Source: Tieghemostelium lacteum (taxonomy: Eukaryota; Evosea; Eumycetozoa; Dictyosteliales; Raperosteliaceae). From it: a stretch of DNA of 64,000 bases. Shown piece by piece: positions 10,547 through 23,300 of the stretch. Position 1 is the stretch's first letter. Each line of letters starts with the position of its first letter. The stretch spans positions 124,001 to 188,000 of the forward strand of contig LODT01000016.1 of assembly GCA_001606155.1 (NCBI GenBank), given 5' to 3'. Below the pieces are notes generated by a model, which was given only the letters and a program-made list of their open reading frames with translations, had not been told where the DNA came from and did no database searches. The position numbers and the translations under genes were made by a program.

Positions 10547-12438
10547 ATGAGTAGTACTATAAATCATATAGAATCACACTTTGCAACACAACCTATAGGT
10601 AATTCCAATCCCAATACATCTCCTCCTATTCTTTCTTTTGTTGAAAATATAGATAGGTATGTTTACAGAGTTTTCTCGATTTCTTTGAAAAGACAAAAAC
10701 TGTAATATTAATATTAAAATTTGTTTAATATAAAATTCAGGTTATTGAATTTAATAAAATCCAATTATAGTGGTATTCAGTATACTGGTATAAGGGGTAT
10801 CAGCGATCTATCCAATTGTCCAAATTTTAAATATTTAGTCCAGGTATTCAGTAAATATAGATCATTGGTACCCATATTCAAATTGATAAAGTCCACCGAT
10901 GAAAAGGTGAGATCGGAGACCATGTCTCTTTTATGGAATCTCTCAGCGGAAGAGAGTCTCAAAGTAAAGTTTTTTGAAGAGGGTGTATTGACCTATTTAG
11001 ACGAACTCTTAAAGTCGACGGACGAGAGTCTCCACATGCCAACATCAGCAATCATTCAAAATCTCTCAGAGTATCGATTTGAAAGAGGCAGTGTAAACCC
11101 AAATCAACTGAAAATCACTAGAATACAAAACCTCATACCTACCATAATTGAGAGATCAAAGTCCTCAGACAAGAGGATTAAATTTCTTTCTTGTTTAACT
11201 ATATGTAATCTCTCAATGAACCAGGAAAACAAGAGATTATTTCAACAAAGGGATATGTATGGTATAGTTGGTGAATTCAACCAACAGTTCCTCTCTGAGG
11301 TTTCATTTCCAAGTTCATTCAATTGGGTGACTCTGCAACCTCACATTGCATTGCTTCCTTCACAAGTAGAAGAAGTTCAATTATTTGTATTATATTGTTT
11401 ATATAGTTTCTCAAAAAGTGGTAAGTACCTACTCCAACTATATACACTTGTTTTTTATTAAAAAATTTTCTAATTTTGGTAATTTTAAAATTTATTATAA
11501 TAATAGAAAAATATAGTAAAAGATTATGGAAAGTTTTGGGTAATAATGATGGAATTTTATATTTATTTAAATTAAAGAAATCAAAGAGTTCATTAGTAAA
11601 AGAACTCAGTCAGAAAATATGTGATATATTGTTAGAGAATGGTAAATTCAATTTAAATCATCGTTTGGATTCAGATATGCAGTTGGAAAATGACATTACA
11701 AAACTTTTTAATAACCATTCTATGTTTCCTGATATTTTGGTAAAATCCAATGAACTGAATGAACAGTTTTATATTCATAGATCTATATGTTTATCTAGAT
11801 GCCCTAAACTCTCTGTAATTTTAGAAGTAAATGATAATTCAAAGTCTGGTGACGCCTTATCTGGTAAAGAGAGATCAATATTAGCACAGTTTATACAATT
11901 AAATATAAGAGAGAACAAAGTATTTTCAGAGATTACTGAAACTGTCAATACAGAGATTACCGTTCACTCTCCGCAGATATTTGATATGTTTAGAGAGATT
12001 TGTAAATGGGTATATGGCCATAAATTGGAAATCTCTGGTGAGAAAATCAATAGAAAGATGTTAGAGATTGCATATTATCTTCAGATTGAAGAGATAAAGA
12101 ATCTCTGTGAATACAACCTATGGTTTCATATTGATCTTCATAATTGTGCAAAGTTATTGGATATCTCATTGAGATATAATGCAACACAATTAGAGAAAGT
12201 AACAGTGGATTTCATTTTGAGGAACTTTGATAAACTCTATTTTGGATTCCAAGAAGACCTTTTAAAACAGCCTTATGATGCTGACCTTTCCATTCAAAAA
12301 CTTTGGTTTGGAAAATGGAATGACCAGTGTAAACAACATGTAGTAAATAGTTTTCAACAACAAACCAAGGTCTTTAAATTAGAAATTCAAGAAATCAACA
12401 AAGAGGCCATCTACAATCATGAATATTTTAGAATTTAG
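10547..12438 (+). CDS. Armadillo-repeat and BTB-domain protein
   Basis: Three exons: 10547-10656, 10741-11420 and 11507-12438, giving 573 residues; both introns keep frame. Roughly residues 40-280 form armadillo-type helical repeats (for example SLLWNLSAEESLK, LTICNLSMNQENK, where LWNLS and CNLS are the usual ARM signatures). The C-terminal half carries a BTB/POZ fold: FPDILVKSNELNEQFYIHRSICLSRCP, followed by a long insert and VYGHKLEIS...LEIAYYLQIEEIKNLCE. ARM-BTB proteins are known as substrate adaptors for cullin-3 ligases in other eukaryotes, so an adaptor role is likely (inference). The BTB core is interrupted by an insert around RSILAQFIQLNIRENKVF. Confidence 0.8.
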
Positions 12439-12608
12439 ATTTAATCAATAATAAAAATCAATTTTGTAATAATTGGAAATTTCTTAAAATTACTGAGTAA
12501 TATACCCACACACTCCTTCACTTTTAATTTTTTTTTTAAATTTTTACATTTTATATTGTCAGCTCTGGTATTGATATAATACTAACTAGAACCTAATTAG
12601 CAACTCCC

Positions 12609-14060
12609 ATGGGCACATTACACTTTGATCCATCAGTTTTAAAGAAAAGGATGGTCACTATTGAGATTGATCCTAGATATAAACCTGCAGTTGTTGAGAA
12701 AAAGAGAAAGAAACCTACACTTTTTCCAACAGCTGAAGATGAGATGCAAGGTCTAGAAAAGAAATTAAAAATCAATCATAAAAGAGATGAACCTGATGAA
12801 AAAAGAGACAGAGCACCTACAAAAAATAGTAGTTCAAAACCAGTAGAAAAAGAGAAACCGAAACATAAACCTATTATTGATAAGAATAGTGCAATTTGGA
12901 CTGCACCTTTTAAAAAGAAGGATGATGTAGATACTTCTACAGATAATTTTCCAAAAAAAGCACCAGTAACCATGAGTGATAGATATAAAAACAAACCGAC
13001 ATCTTCAATAGATTCACCTTCCAAATCAGCAACAACTGAATCTACAAAATCATCTTTATCAAAATCAACACCTGTACAATCAAATATAACAAAATCAACA
13101 TTAAAACAACCGGCATCTCATATTAGTACAAATAAATCAACAAGTAGTAGTAAAACATCAACATTAGATCCAGTATTGAGTGAAAAGATTGAATCTAGAA
13201 AGACAACCAATCAACCACAGATTACTGTTAAAAAGAAATTGGATTCATTGGGAAGTGCATTTTCGACACATGGTATCTCACCAAAGAATCTGAAACCAGT
13301 AATAAATGAATATCCATTTAGTTCAGGTAGTAGTAGCCAAAGTAATTTTAAGAATATAACAAATAAGCCAAATAGTTCAAGTAGCAGCTCTTCTACAACT
13401 TCAAATGGCAATAAAAATGATAGTTCAAAATCAAAATCATGGTATCTAGTTGGTAATAAGTCCAGCAAGCCATCTAGTACAACTTCAACAAACAAGAAAG
13501 GTTCATCAAAATACTCTGATGAGGATGATGACTTATTTGCAGATAGTGCAGTAACCCAATATAAAAAACCATCAGCTAATGGTAGTGTAAGTAATACAAC
13601 TAGGAATATTAGTAGTGCTTCTAGTTCAAGTTCCTCAACTGGAATAAGGAAACCTGTGAATAATAATACTAGCACAAAGAAAGCACCACCTAGAGCACCA
13701 TCACGTAAGAGTAAATATTCAGATTCAGAAGATTCTGAGGATGAGAATGATGATGATGAAGATGATTATTCAGATGACGATGGATTTGTTGTTAATGGTC
13801 GTTATGCTGATTACGAGGAAGAGGAATTACAAAGAGAATTACAGAGACTCAGAGGTAGATCAAAGAGAATTCAATACTCTGATGATGAAGACGATATAAT
13901 GGAGGTATCCTATTCAGATTTACAAAGAGAAGAAATAGAATCTTCCAGACATGCAAAACATGAGGATCATCTAGAAGAAATGCGTGAAAGAAAACACAGA
14001 GAGGACAAGGAAGAAAAAAAGAAAAAATATTTACAGGGTTTAAATAATAAACCAAAATAG
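12609..14060 (+). CDS. SPT2-type chromatin protein
   Basis: One coding exon, 483 residues. The body is basic, Ser/Thr/Lys-rich and disordered. An acidic Asp/Glu block lies near residues 370-400. The C-terminus has the SPT2 module: DDIMEVSYSDLQREEIESSR, then a highly charged helix with many Glu, Arg and Lys. SPT2 binds histones H3-H4 through this C-terminal region and acts during transcription. The ATG context (CTCCC) is atypical for this genome, but no ATG occurs between the previous gene and 12609. A TACTAAC (12580-12586) and an ATTAG acceptor at about 12600 sit just upstream, so the 5' UTR probably has an intron. Confidence 0.75.
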   Translation: MGTLHFDPSVLKKRMVTIEIDPRYKPAVVEKKRKKPTLFPTAEDEMQGLEKKLKINHKRDEPDEKRDRAPTKNSSSKPVEKEKPKHKPIIDKNSAIWTAPFKKKDDVDTSTDNFPKKAPVTMSDRYKNKPTSSIDSPSKSATTESTKSSLSKSTPVQSNITKSTLKQPASHISTNKSTSSSKTSTLDPVLSEKIESRKTTNQPQITVKKKLDSLGSAFSTHGISPKNLKPVINEYPFSSGSSSQSNFKNITNKPNSSSSSSSTTSNGNKNDSSKSKSWYLVGNKSSKPSSTTSTNKKGSSKYSDEDDDLFADSAVTQYKKPSANGSVSNTTRNISSASSSSSSTGIRKPVNNNTSTKKAPPRAPSRKSKYSDSEDSEDENDDDEDDYSDDDGFVVNGRYADYEEEELQRELQRLRGRSKRIQYSDDEDDIMEVSYSDLQREEIESSRHAKHEDHLEEMRERKHREDKEEKKKKYLQGLNNKPK

Positions 14061-14380
14061 AATGATTTTTCAAAGTTCATATATAATAATATAATATTTT
14101 AATTTCAACTCTTATTGTCAAGTAATACAATGATTTTTCATTTTTTCCCTCTCAAAAAAAAACTATTATGGTTTTTGGTTTATACCCACCACAACTCTTT
14201 TTTTACATTTTTTTATAGTTCATTGTTTTGAAAATACAAAGTAATCAACAATACTCTTTGTTTTTGTAAATAGATTTTTTATATATTTAGTTTGATTACG
14301 ATTGGATTTATATCTATATGTGTTTTAGACATTGAAAACTAGTTTGAAATATTTACATTTCAATATCAAAGCGGAATCAA
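14061..14380. other. AT-rich intergenic spacer
   Basis: 320 bases between two genes of the same strand. No ORF or structure that I can support. It should hold the SPT2 terminator region and the TRRAP promoter. Confidence 0.5.
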
Positions 14381-17300
14381 ATGCATAACCCATTAAATTT
14401 CGAAAAATATGCACAAAGATGTTTGGATGCAAGTGGTTCAAAGGATTATCAAGTACTGTTGACATTGGTCAATGAGGTTAAAGATAATATTGAAGTATTC
14501 TTGTCATCTGAATATCCATCATTTCTCCAAAACCTATTTCCAGTATTTTTTAATATATTACAACAGTTACCTGTATGTACAGATCATATTCAATACACAT
14601 CTATGTGCTATTGTAAACATGTGCGATACTAACTATTCATTATGATAGATTCAATTTAATGATTCAGTGGAACAAAAGATTAGAAATGCTATATTGGAGA
14701 TTTTGAATAAGTTACCAAATAACGATCTATTGAAAACACATGTACCATCACTATTACAATTGTCAATGTATTTGTTGGAGGTCGACAATGAGGAGAATGC
14801 ACTCATTTGTCTGAGAATAATCATTGATTTACATAAAACCTATAGGGCAATGTTGGAGAATGATGTTCAACCATTTCTCAATATCATTATGAATATATAT
14901 AATGGTCTGCCAAAGACTGTTGAGAATTTGTTTAAACCACTTCCTCAACAACAGAATACAGGTACTAGTGCAACTACAAACATTTCAACAAGTACAGGAT
15001 CACCAATACCACAATCAACAACATTGGTTGCTGGTGGTAGCACTTCACCACCTGTTTCCACTTCTACGACTGGAAGTTCTTCAACTGTACCTGGAAGTGC
15101 AAATTCGCCTGTTTCAGGTACTGCTGGTAGTGGACAACCTCAACAATCACCTCAACAACAAGTTGTAATCAACAGACCTTCTTATATGATCCCAAGTACC
15201 TCATCATTCAAAGTCATTACAGAGTGTCCTATTATAGTGGTTTTATTATTTCAGTTATACAACCAATCAATGGGTACAAATGTTCCCAAATTCATTCCAT
15301 TGATTGTGAGTACACTGGGGTTACAAGCACCAGCAAATGCAGCACAAACCTATCCATCACTATACAGTGACTTTATAAGTGCACAAGCAAAGACATTGTC
15401 ATTTTTGGCATATATACTCCGATCTTATTACGAGCAAATCAAGACATTTCCAGATATACCTAGATATGTCATTGCACTACTACAAAACTGTCCAACACAT
15501 TTGTCATCTACCAGAAAAGAGATTCTGATTGCACTCAGACATATACTGAACAGTGAATTCAAACCAAAGTTTTTGGATTACCTCGACTTGCTTCTTGACG
15601 AAAAGGTGCTTTTGGGTACCTCCAGAACATGCTATGAGTCACTTCGATCTCTTGCCTATTCGACATTGGCTGACTTTATTAGTAGCATGAAAGACTCTTT
15701 ACACATTAACCATATTGTTAAAGTAGTTTCTATATACTCTAAACATTTACATGACTCTACCAATAGTATTCCCATTCAGATGTTGTCTGCCAAGTTGATT
15801 TGCAACTTTGCTGAGTTTCTTCATAGTAAGATTGGCATGGACCCTGAACAAAAGTCCAGAATCACTGCATACAAGATTCTAGAGTCTGTTCTCAACAAGT
15901 ACTCATCATTGAAGAAACAGATTCCAAAATTACAAAAGGAGCATAAGGCAATGGTATCAGCTCAAAAAGAGGTTATTAAAGATCCTTTAGAATCAGTTTC
16001 TGATCCATTGAAGGAATGTAAATCTCTGATAAAGAATCTCACTAGTTACCTGCGTCCTATGGTCTGGGGATTCAACAGTTTCAAAAACTACTTCAGTCAG
16101 AGAAACATGCCATATCCTATAAAACATGCAGAGGAGTCTCTCATGTTTATTAAATTGTTTAAAAATGCAATTAAATGTTTCCCTATATATGGTGGATCTA
16201 CAACCTCTTTAATGGAGGACAAAGAGGTTTTAGACTATCTAACTAGCGCATTTATCATGTTGGAGCCTAGAATTTTCCAAGAGGTTATTACATCGGTCTT
16301 ACCATTCCTCTATACTCGTGCACAAGATGATCCTAATCTCTTACTCATACCACAGTTGTTCTTGACTCAGACTAACGCCTATAACAACCACAGAACATTT
16401 GCAGAGATTCTCACACCATTCTTGATGGAAAAACTAAAGAATGCCAACGCACTCGACAAACCTGATCTATGCCTATTAAAATTAATCAAATTGATTCTGA
16501 ATGCTGTTCAGACTAGCACTGATAACGATCAGGTACTGCAACCTCATGTGACATCACTGATATTGACAAGTTTGAAACTTGCCTGTGAATCACGTCATGT
16601 AGACTCCCCACAATATTTCTATTTGCTCAAAAGCGTATTCCGTACCTGCACCAAACCAGATCTCTCCAGGGAGTGTAATATGCTATTTCCAGCCATTCTC
16701 GAGACTATGAATGAACTATTGTCTAATAGTTGCTATGGCAGTGCTTTAATGTTGATATTCGTTGAGTTATCTCTATCAGTACCCGTTCCAATCAGTATAT
16801 TGTTACCTAATATCAATCTGCTTGTACGTCCATTGATATTAGCACTGGAGTCTAATTCCAACGATCTCTTGACTTTGTCATTTAGAATACTAGAGATGAT
16901 TGTTGATAACGCCTCTTCAGATATCCTATTGAACAATTTCAAAGAAAACAAACAAGATTTCATCAATGCACTATCAAGACATCTCAGAACAGTTCCTTAT
17001 TTCTTTGGACCACATGCCATTAGAATTCTTGGTAAACTTTCTGGAAAAGGTAGAAATCTTCAAGTTAGTTCACCAACACCTTTTATTAGAGACCTTACAA
17101 ACAATGATGATCCTCTAGGTTGTAGATTATCTCTACCTTACCAACCAGTAGAGTCTACCAATTCCAATGATATCCTGTCACTTCCATTAGATAAAGCAGT
17201 ACAAACTTGTAAGAATATCCTTATATCTTCTAAATCTGATGCATTCCTTCAACTACATTCATTCAATTGTATGAAAATACTATTTCCATACTATCTAAAT

Positions 17301-20300
17301 CCAAATACCACCCAAAGTAAACTCAATCCAGACCACATTCAAAATCAACTTCAATCACATAAATCACAGCCATTCTATCTGATGATTCAAAACAACAGAG
17401 ATCTTAACCAACATAATCTCCAAGAAAAAGAAGATTATCAAACTGATATTAAAATATTTAAAACTTTACTATTCAATTTATTAATTTCAACTTCAATTGA
17501 ATCTCTAAAAGTATGTATAGATTTACAAAACTTTAATACAAATATATTTAGATATACTAACTATAAATATAAAGTCTGAAAGTAGAGAATATGTAATGAA
17601 TTTAATTCATCATTTTGTACTGTACTTGTCATGCAATAGTACTAGTCAATCTGTTGAGACTCTAAAGGAACTGGATCCAAAGATATTTATAGAAACAGTT
17701 TTGGAATACATGTCACAGACTTATACTGATAATATTAAAGTTACACAAGATGATTGTTATTGGGTACTACAACAAATGTTTAAGTGCTCTGATCAACTGT
17801 ACCAGAGTACTCAAAGTTGTTTAATTGATCAAGAACAGGACCAGATGAAATCAGAGTTATTGGTAGATCAACCATCTCTTGATGATCAATATCCAATTTA
17901 TAAATATATGGCAGAGGCTTTCACTCACTATTGCTATCAAAGAGAATTTAGAAAAAAGAATGCTGGTGTATTGGGTATTCTGTTTCTTGTAAAATATATA
18001 CGGTTACCATGGTTGATTAGATCTGAACCTACATTCCTCAAGGCACTTATATATGTTACTGAGGATCTAACCTATCAAGGTTACCAACCAATCATTGACC
18101 TTGCATGTGACACCATTCAAATGTTGATTAAAACTTGTACACCTTGTTTTACACTCCCTGAATCCATGATGGATGTTGACTCCAAAGATAAAGAAAAAGA
18201 GAAAGACTCTACACCTGTAAAACAAGAAGTAACAACACCAACTACCTCTACACCTACACCTGGAATTACAACCACAACAGCTCCTATAAAAACTGAAACT
18301 GGAGAATCTACAACTCCAATGGATATAAGTACCACAACACCTACAATAACCACACCACCATCAACAGCACCTACACCATCATCAAGTAGCACTATACCAA
18401 AGGTACCAATCACAAGTACCATTCCACCTATTCATTGTACAATGGACCAATTATCAGAGTACCAAAGATCACATTTAAATATAGTATTGGATATTTTGTT
18501 TAAGTATCTATCTAGTTATTCCATTCACACTAGACAAATGGCTCAAAAGCAATTGAATACCGTAGCTAGTGATCTTACTAAGATTCCACTTTTGTATCTT
18601 TTGGGTGACCTTAAGATCACCATTCAGAGAATTGTACCAAAGGTACTGAGAATCATAAGTGTACCTGCACAAACTGGTGTACTTGAAGCTATCACATTCT
18701 GTCTCAACCAACGTCCATCACTATTCCCAATCAATGCAGATTCTGTTAAAATTCTACAAGACTGCTTAAATATAGCCGGTGATGATGTAGCATCACTAAA
18801 GAGTAACAGCAGTAAAATGATTGTTCAAATCAATTCACTGAGAGTTGCTGGTGTTACTATGGTTGCTACTGCTATGCTTTGTAAAGATTTCCTGGATTTT
18901 GATTGTGTAGATTTGAAAAACAAAATTATTAATGTTTTCTTTAAATCTGTAATCACAAGAAACAAAGAAATGTCAAGTGCTGCTAAAAAAGGTCTACATA
19001 ACTCTATAAGTCAACAAAAGCTCCAGAGAGAATTACTTCAGCCTTGTCTAAGACCTGTTCTCGCAAATCTCACTGAAATTAAGAATATATCCGTTCCTTT
19101 TCTTCAAGGTCTTTCTAGACTTCTAGAACTACTCTCTAATTTCTTCAATGAGGCTTTAGGTGTCAGATTATTTGACTATCTAAAGAAATTTGACGAAACT
19201 GGTAAACTTCGTGCTGAGAACAACAAATACAAAGACTGTGAAGAGGTTAGAATCTGTGCTGCTATTATTGATATATTCCATTTGTTACCAACTGCATTTA
19301 AGCTTCTGGATCAAATTATAATCACAACTATGGCACTTGAACAGAAGCTGAATAAGGAGATTACATCGCCATACAGAGAACCACTCATTCGATTCCTTGC
19401 AAAGTATCCACAAAAGACTATTGAGATTTTCTTTAATCCAAGTGTATTGGGTATCCCACAGTATTGTCTATTGTTTAGACTGATTTTGAAACAATCTGAT
19501 ATCTCTAAACCTATTATAGAGGAATTGGCCAATAATTTCCAATGGTTTGAGAAATTCAATCAGCCACAGATGATTCCTGACCAACGTTACCACTATTTGT
19601 ACATTATATCCATTATAACAAAAACACTTCCAAATTGGTTACCAGAGAGAAAGAATATACTGGATATTCTGTTGGACTATTGGAAGAGTCATGATCACTT
19701 GAAGCATCTACATCAGAGTTCAGAGCTCTCCTATCAGTCACTGAAAGAAACAAAGATTCTCGTTCAATGTTTCTTACAATATTGTAGAGCACATAGAGAG
19801 GAAACTGATTTGTTATTCCATATCTTAAATGTATTGGTAATCAAAGGCTCTATGGACTTCTTCTTTTTACGTGACTTTTATCAGAATGAGTTGGCAGAAC
19901 AGTCAACACCTGAACAGAAAAAGAACATCATTTTGACATTTTTGATATTCTTTAATAACCAAACTATTCCATCGGATATCAAGGTGAAAGCTGTTCAGTA
20001 TCTCATTATACCAATACTGAATAACTATTTCCTATCTGAACGTACTATTGATCCTAATGTATTTATTCAGTTGACTAAAGTAGTTTACTTAGAACCTGAC
20101 AAGAAGAACTACGATGACACACTGTTGATTGAACTTTTGCATATGGGTTCTATATTGGTGAAGAATATGAATAAGGAATTGACCGATAACAGAAAGGATT
20201 TAATGATATTTGCATATCATCATCTAAAGAATGAAGATCAAACATGTAGACAATCTGCATATGTTTTAGCATGTAGATTCATTGAGGCCTATGACACACC

Positions 20301-23300
20301 TCCCAAGATTATTCTACAAGTTTATGTGGCATTATTGAAGGCATATCATGCAGAAGCTAAACATTTAGTCAAACAGGCTTTGGACATTTTATTAGGATGT
20401 ATCAAAACACGTCTAAAGATTGATATTGATAACCCTAGAAATTCAACTTGGGTTAAATGGACAAAGAAGACTATTGTAGAAGAAGGTCATTCGATGCACC
20501 AATTGGTACATATTTTACAGGTAATAGTTAGACATCCACAGTTATTCTATCCAAATAGATCACTTTTTATCCCTCAATTAGTTGGATCACTTCCCAAGAT
20601 TGCCTTTGTAAATAACCTTCCAATAGAGCATAAGAAACTCTCTATTGATATTGCAGAACTTATCATAAATTGGGAGAAATGGAGAATTAGAGATAGTCAA
20701 AATGTTAGTAATGTTATTTCTAGCAGCACAGCATCAACTGCACAAACACAACCAACTACACCAATTTCCAATATGGAAATTACAACACCTTCTCAATCTA
20801 CCCCAATGACTACTGATACTCCTATGACACCTAGTACTACTATCACCAGTGGACATGGTGCTTCATCAGCACAAGGTAGCACCCAACCAACTGAAGAAGA
20901 ACTGAAACCACCTCCATCAGTCATCACAGAGCATGTTACTCTATTCTTAATTAGAATGTCAACTAGTATGTACGATACTAAGTCCAATACAGCCAATGAG
21001 AAATGTTCTGATCTACTCAGTCAAGCATTCACAGTTTGGCCAGATGTAAACATCAAATTCTCAGTATTTGAGAAATCACTAGCCAATGAACAACACGTTG
21101 CATCTACTCTCACCATTTTGAATATCATTGCAGATTATCAAATTAATACATTTATACCAGCTAATAGTCAAAACCTACAAATTCATCTAACACCATCTAT
21201 CATCTCTGATAATCCAAAGACATCATCCTTAGTCTGTCAGTTCTTTAAAAAGATTCTAACTAATTGGCCAATGTCTTCTGGTGTTCCACAAGAAATTCAA
21301 CAGTTATACAGTCACGTAGCTAACACTATTGAGCAACAACTTTCACTCTTTGATAAGACTTATAACATTCAGTTATTGTCATTGGTTAAGTTGTTCAAAG
21401 ATGAAAACCCAGATTTTATCAACCAACAAATCTTAGCATTCATTGTTAAATTCAATCACAAAATGACTAAAGATTATTTAGCTTTGGAATCAGATAGTAA
21501 TACCAGTGGAAATATTATCAATAGTTCTAATATGTCCAGTAGTTCTTTGAAACCTGGTGCACCAAATCAAGTGAATATGTCATCTTCATCAGTTCAGACA
21601 CCTGGTACTAATCCAAATGTTGGAGCTGGTGGACAACCTGGTTCAACATCATCTACACCAACAACTGTAAATGCTCCTATGGCAATGGGTAATGCAAAAC
21701 CAATGCCTACAAATCCACCTAATCTAATGCAACCAGGTCAACCAATTCAACCAATTCCACCTGTATTCATGTTACCTAATAATCTTCAAAAGAAAGACGT
21801 GATTGCTGGTATTAGCAAGACATTTGAATTGATTAAATCCAAAGTACAAAAACTCAATCCAGAACAAAAGAAATGGTTTATTCTATCTTTGCTTATACTT
21901 TTGGAGAAGTCTAAAGAGACTGATTTACTCTCTGAGATAATTTCAGTTATTGGATATCTGATTACCAACAGTAATGCTTCTGGATTCTTGACATCAAAAG
22001 AAAAGGTAAACTTCCTTCTAAAGATGTCTCGTGTGGATTTATTGAATAACGCTGAACTTACCAACAGCTACTTTAACTTGATTCACCAAGTTTACAAAGA
22101 TCCTCTGTCAACTCGACAGGAATTGTCTCAGTTGGAGTCAGTCTTTATGATGGGTTTGAAAACTCACGATCCAAAGATTAGAAAGAATCTCTTTGAGATC
22201 TTTTCAAATCACATTTCACAGGTTCCCTCACAGAGATTAACCTATCTAATCTCAAATCAACAATGGGATTCATTAACTAATACCTATTGGATTAGAAATG
22301 CATTGGATCTTCTTTTGGCCGTACTTCCAAATCCCAATCAACAATTCAACAGCTCACAAAACACTTCAAGTAAACTATCAGTTCTATTACATAATGTAGA
22401 TTCCAATGGAATGGATGTAGATCACCAGTCTAATGGTACCAACAGTAACTCTCTCTATACACTTCTAGGCCAACAAGATAAATGGTTGGAATCAATTACC
22501 AAGGTAAATGGTGTTGATTTAATTCAGTCATTAAGAGAACTTATATTCTATGACTCAACCTTGGTTAATGATATCTGGATCCAATTGTTTAAACAGATTT
22601 GGGAAACTCTACCTAAAGAAGATCACTTTAAACTATCAAAATCTTTGACTTCACTACTCTCAAGAGACTATTCTAAAAAGATTCTTCCAAATAATTTAGC
22701 AACTCCTACTACAACAGCTCAACCCAGCACTATTCCAAGTCTTCTTTTGACTCCAAATGTAGTTAAAACATTTTTAGGTGTTGTCAATGTATGTCAACCT
22801 CAACCAAAACTACCAAATGACTTGGTTGCATTCTTGGGTGAGAACTATAATACCTGGCATCAGTCTTTGAAGATTCTCGAAGACCAGTTATTTGACAATC
22901 CAAAGATCACCAATGACCCATCAGATCCAGTGTGGGACTTGACCAGTGATTTGGTAAGTCACATGGGTGAAGAAGATCTCTGCTATGGTTTATTGAAAAA
23001 AAGATACCAAAATACCGATGAGACTAAACTAGCTATTATTCTAGAAGAATTTTATTGCTGGCAATCCAGTCAAGAGATCTATTTGTCAGCTATGAATAAG
23101 TATTCAATGCCTGGTGCTAAAGCCACTAGTAAGAATGAAAACCTTCTCTGGGAAGACCACTGGATTGAGTGTTCAAAACGTCTCAATCAATGGCTGTTTT
23201 TGACTGAATCCGCAAAATCAAAGAATATGTATGATCTTTTGGTTGAATCAGCTTGGAAAAATGCAAATTATCCAGTGATGAAGGATAATATAAAGAAGAT

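Noticed and set aside
13211-13675. 154-codon minus-strand ORF in SPT2
   Set aside because: Antisense shadow of a low-complexity Ser/Lys/Asp-rich coding region; no conserved motif.
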